Position numbers and translations under genes: made by a program
In this document: positions 61,936 through 64,000 of the stretch, in pieces
Layout of the letters: each line of letters begins with the position of its first letter
How positions within the stretch are numbered: the first letter of the stretch is position 1
NCBI GenBank assembly: GCA_016210745.1
Contig: JACQTO010000156.1
Location: forward strand, 1-64,000
Length of the DNA: 64,000 bases
Direction: 5' to 3'
Source of the DNA: Betaproteobacteria bacterium
GTDB taxonomy: Bacteria > Pseudomonadota > Gammaproteobacteria > Burkholderiales > SG8-39
Notes under the pieces: model-generated
The model's input: the letters and a program-made list of their open reading frames with translations, nothing else
Databases searched by the model: none
Told to the model about the DNA's origin: nothing

Positions 61936-63078
61936 TCAGGCGAACACGGTGCCCCGGTTCAGCAACGAGTTGGGGTCCAATTCCGCCTTGTGGTTGCGCA
62001 GCGCGCCGTAATTCTGCTCCCCGAAGCAGAGGCGATAGATTTCCGGGCCCGACGGAAGCTCGCTCTGCACGTAGCGGCGATAGTGCGGCTTGCTCGCCGC
62101 GAGCGCCATGAACTCGCGGTCGAATTCGTGCAGCGCGGCGATGCCGTCGGGGCTGCCGTCGATCAGCCAGCCCCAGGCGCCGGTCGCGGTGAACGGACGC
62201 GCGTAGGGATACACCAGCGGCGCGGTCATTCCCCGATGCAGGATGGGGTAACGGTAGCGCTGCTGAAATCGCAGCGTCGCGTTATGCCTTCTTTCCAGCG
62301 CGCTCAATTCGCGGTGCGCATCGTCCAGGTACTCGTCGGGTGTAAACAGCGTGAACCAGAACAATCGTTCCTCCCCTTCCGTTGCGAACTCCGGCGGCAC
62401 CTTTGGCGCGACCAGTTGAGGGGCCATTAGGGAGGCGCCGGCAGGGTAGGATGGCACCCCGGAGCCGTCGCGCGGAATGATCGCCAGCTTGGCATCAATG
62501 AAAACTCCCAGTTGGCCCATAGAGCCGAATAGCCAGGGAAACAGCGGATCGGCGCACGTGGCTCGGCGTAAATTTCCCAGGCCGTCGACAAACCGCAGCT
62601 CGACCACGTTGTCCCAGAAGCCGCCGAACACCACGGAGCGCGGGCCAAATCCGCCCGCACAGACGAAGCCGCCAACGGACGGGCCAGGGTAGCCGTCGTT
62701 GAGTACCGGGAGATCGAAGCCATATCGGCGCAAGAAGTACTGGAGTATCCACAGAACCACGCCGCTGCCCACGGTAACCGTACCGGGCTCCTCGAAGCGG
62801 ACGAGCCTGAGGTTGCGGGTCGCCAAGAGCAATTCGGCCGAACCCGGCAGACTGGAGCCATTCAGCGAATGGCCTTGCGCGCGGATGCGCAATGGGACGT
62901 CCCGCTCATTCGCCAAGCGGACAATTCGGGCGACGGTGTCTGCCTTGCGCGGCGCCACCTGACAGCAAGGCGCATTTGGTGAACTCAGTCTGGAGAAGTC
63001 AGTCAGCGTACCCTCGACCATGCGGGGTCGGAATTCCGCGAAGGTCTCGGCCAGTGATTCCGCCTGTCTGGGACTCAA
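61936..63078 (-). CDS. FAD-binding oxidoreductase (FAD-linked oxidase / BBE-like family)
   Basis: VAPRKADTVARIVRLANERDVPLRIRAQGHSLNGSSLPGSAELLLATRNL...VTVGSGVVLWILQYFLRRYGFDLPVLNDGYPGPSVGGFVCAGGFGPRSVVFGGFWDNVVELRFVDGLGN. Probable TTG start at 63078 overlapping the upstream gene stop; the alternative is ATG 63021. Confidence 0.8.
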   Translation of the reverse strand: MSPRQAESLAETFAEFRPRMVEGTLTDFSRLSSPNAPCCQVAPRKADTVARIVRLANERDVPLRIRAQGHSLNGSSLPGSAELLLATRNLRLVRFEEPGTVTVGSGVVLWILQYFLRRYGFDLPVLNDGYPGPSVGGFVCAGGFGPRSVVFGGFWDNVVELRFVDGLGNLRRATCADPLFPWLFGSMGQLGVFIDAKLAIIPRDGSGVPSYPAGASLMAPQLVAPKVPPEFATEGEERLFWFTLFTPDEYLDDAHRELSALERRHNATLRFQQRYRYPILHRGMTAPLVYPYARPFTATGAWGWLIDGSPDGIAALHEFDREFMALAASKPHYRRYVQSELPSGPEIYRLCFGEQNYGALRNHKAELDPNSLLNRGTVFA

Positions 63079-64000
63079 AGTCCCTCGAGTTCGTAGTAGA
63101 CCGTGAGGAAATCCTGACCATCGCGGCCGAGCCCACCAGAAAGGTGCCCGAAGGGGCAGTCGCCAGCCTGTGCAGTGATTGCCTGCGAGGGCTCCCCCGG
63201 TATCGAATAGCGCCGCCACAGGGCTGAAAGCACGGGCTGCAATTGGGTTACCCGCAATCCGGCCTTGTAGAAATTGACATCGAAGGATTTCCTGGGATTG
63301 CCTTCCTCGGCCGCCTCGACGTAGACGAACGAATCGTCGCCAATCCTACGCGAGGCGAGTCCGATGATCTCACGCGTCGCCTGCAACGAGGGGCTATCAC
63401 TGCGACCCTCGTATAGCGCGTCGAGGCGGCGAAGGATACCGTTGACGGATAGCAGGGGATAACAGGTGTAGCGCGCGATGGCGGACATGGCGCTGTCGCG
63501 GGCGTCCCACTTGAACCCGAGGAACAGGAGCTCTGGCTGGGCGCCGGTCTGCACCCGCTGGCGGAGCCGTTCCCAAAACTCGAGATATACTTTGAAAATG
63601 CCCCCCCGCGGGCTGCCTTCGAAGCCAAAGCCTACGGTATTCGCTTCCGGTAGCGATTCCTCGAATAGGGCGAGGTGGGCCGGGGGCATCCCAATTTGGC
63701 GGCAGATCCGGAGCAACGATTGCGCGTCCGTTCGCTTGCTGCGGACGCCCAGTATCATCCGGTCAGCGAGCAGACTCCCAGCACTCATCTTGAGGGATTT
63801 CTCGAAGCCGAATCCGACATCGAGGCCTCGTACCAGATCCAGCAGCGGTCTTGCTGCCAGCGGCGCGTCCTCGTCGCTAGGCGCTGATCGGATATTCCCT
63901 GCCGGAGTCGCATTCTCGCTGTCGAGCGGGGTCTCGAGTGTGCGCACGAAGCTTTTCAAGGTGGCAGCCAGTTGTTTCGCCAGGGCCGGGCTGAGTACGA
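63075..64000 (-). CDS. Hypothetical protein (5' end probably beyond the window)
   Basis: Open frame from the stop at 63075 to the window edge (...LSPALAKQLAATLKSFVRTLETPLDSE...GFEGSPRGGIFKVYLEFWERLRQRV...CPFGHLSGGLGRDGQDFLTVYYELEGL). Overlaps the FAD gene by about 4 nt. Family not recognised. Confidence 0.6.
   Translation of the reverse strand, partial: VLSPALAKQLAATLKSFVRTLETPLDSENATPAGNIRSAPSDEDAPLAARPLLDLVRGLDVGFGFEKSLKMSAGSLLADRMILGVRSKRTDAQSLLRICRQIGMPPAHLALFEESLPEANTVGFGFEGSPRGGIFKVYLEFWERLRQRVQTGAQPELLFLGFKWDARDSAMSAIARYTCYPLLSVNGILRRLDALYEGRSDSPSLQATREIIGLASRRIGDDSFVYVEAAEEGNPRKSFDVNFYKAGLRVTQLQPVLSALWRRYSIPGEPSQAITAQAGDCPFGHLSGGLGRDGQDFLTVYYELEGL

Noticed and set aside
1-64000. Transposase, integrase or tRNA marking an integrative element
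   Set aside because: None recognised in any frame of the ORF track, and no tRNA-like sequence was noticed by eye; acquisition by a mobile element remains unproven.

Overview
The window looks beta-proteobacterial (an inference from gene content). It has three parts. (1) 0-8 kb is mostly a housekeeping block: a TrmH/SpoU-type methylase C-terminus, smpB (-), ratA, rnfH, a DUF4124 protein (-), guaB, guaA, then a Bug/TctC solute-binding protein, an amidohydrolase and a truncated TctC remnant. (2) 8.4-61.8 kb is a coherent accessory locus. It holds a DUF3467 protein, a GAF-TM-HlyD protein, a PqqD-like/M50 zinc peptidase/HlyD fusion, a SecA paralogue whose catalytic motifs all look degraded, a convergent HlyD-type adaptor, and two giant ORFs of 5362 and 9643 codons. 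Both giants start with a conserved ~70-aa basic leader ending in the LEPR-XLL-type motif (EPRxLLSAD). Both carry RTX-like Ca-binding repeats, and both end with the same C-terminal chassis: twin beta-sandwich domains, a metzincin-like HExxHxxGxxH domain and a conserved NFSDFL tail. No ABC exporter, TolC, autotransporter barrel or classical signal peptide was seen. The main hypothesis is therefore that this is a dedicated, poorly described export/processing system for giant LEPR-XLL proteins, built from an M50 peptidase, a pseudo-SecA and HlyD-like proteins. (3) 61.9-64 kb carries an FAD-linked oxidase-like gene and an unknown gene cut by the window edge. All calls come from reading the sequence and the supplied translations; no database or structure search was run.
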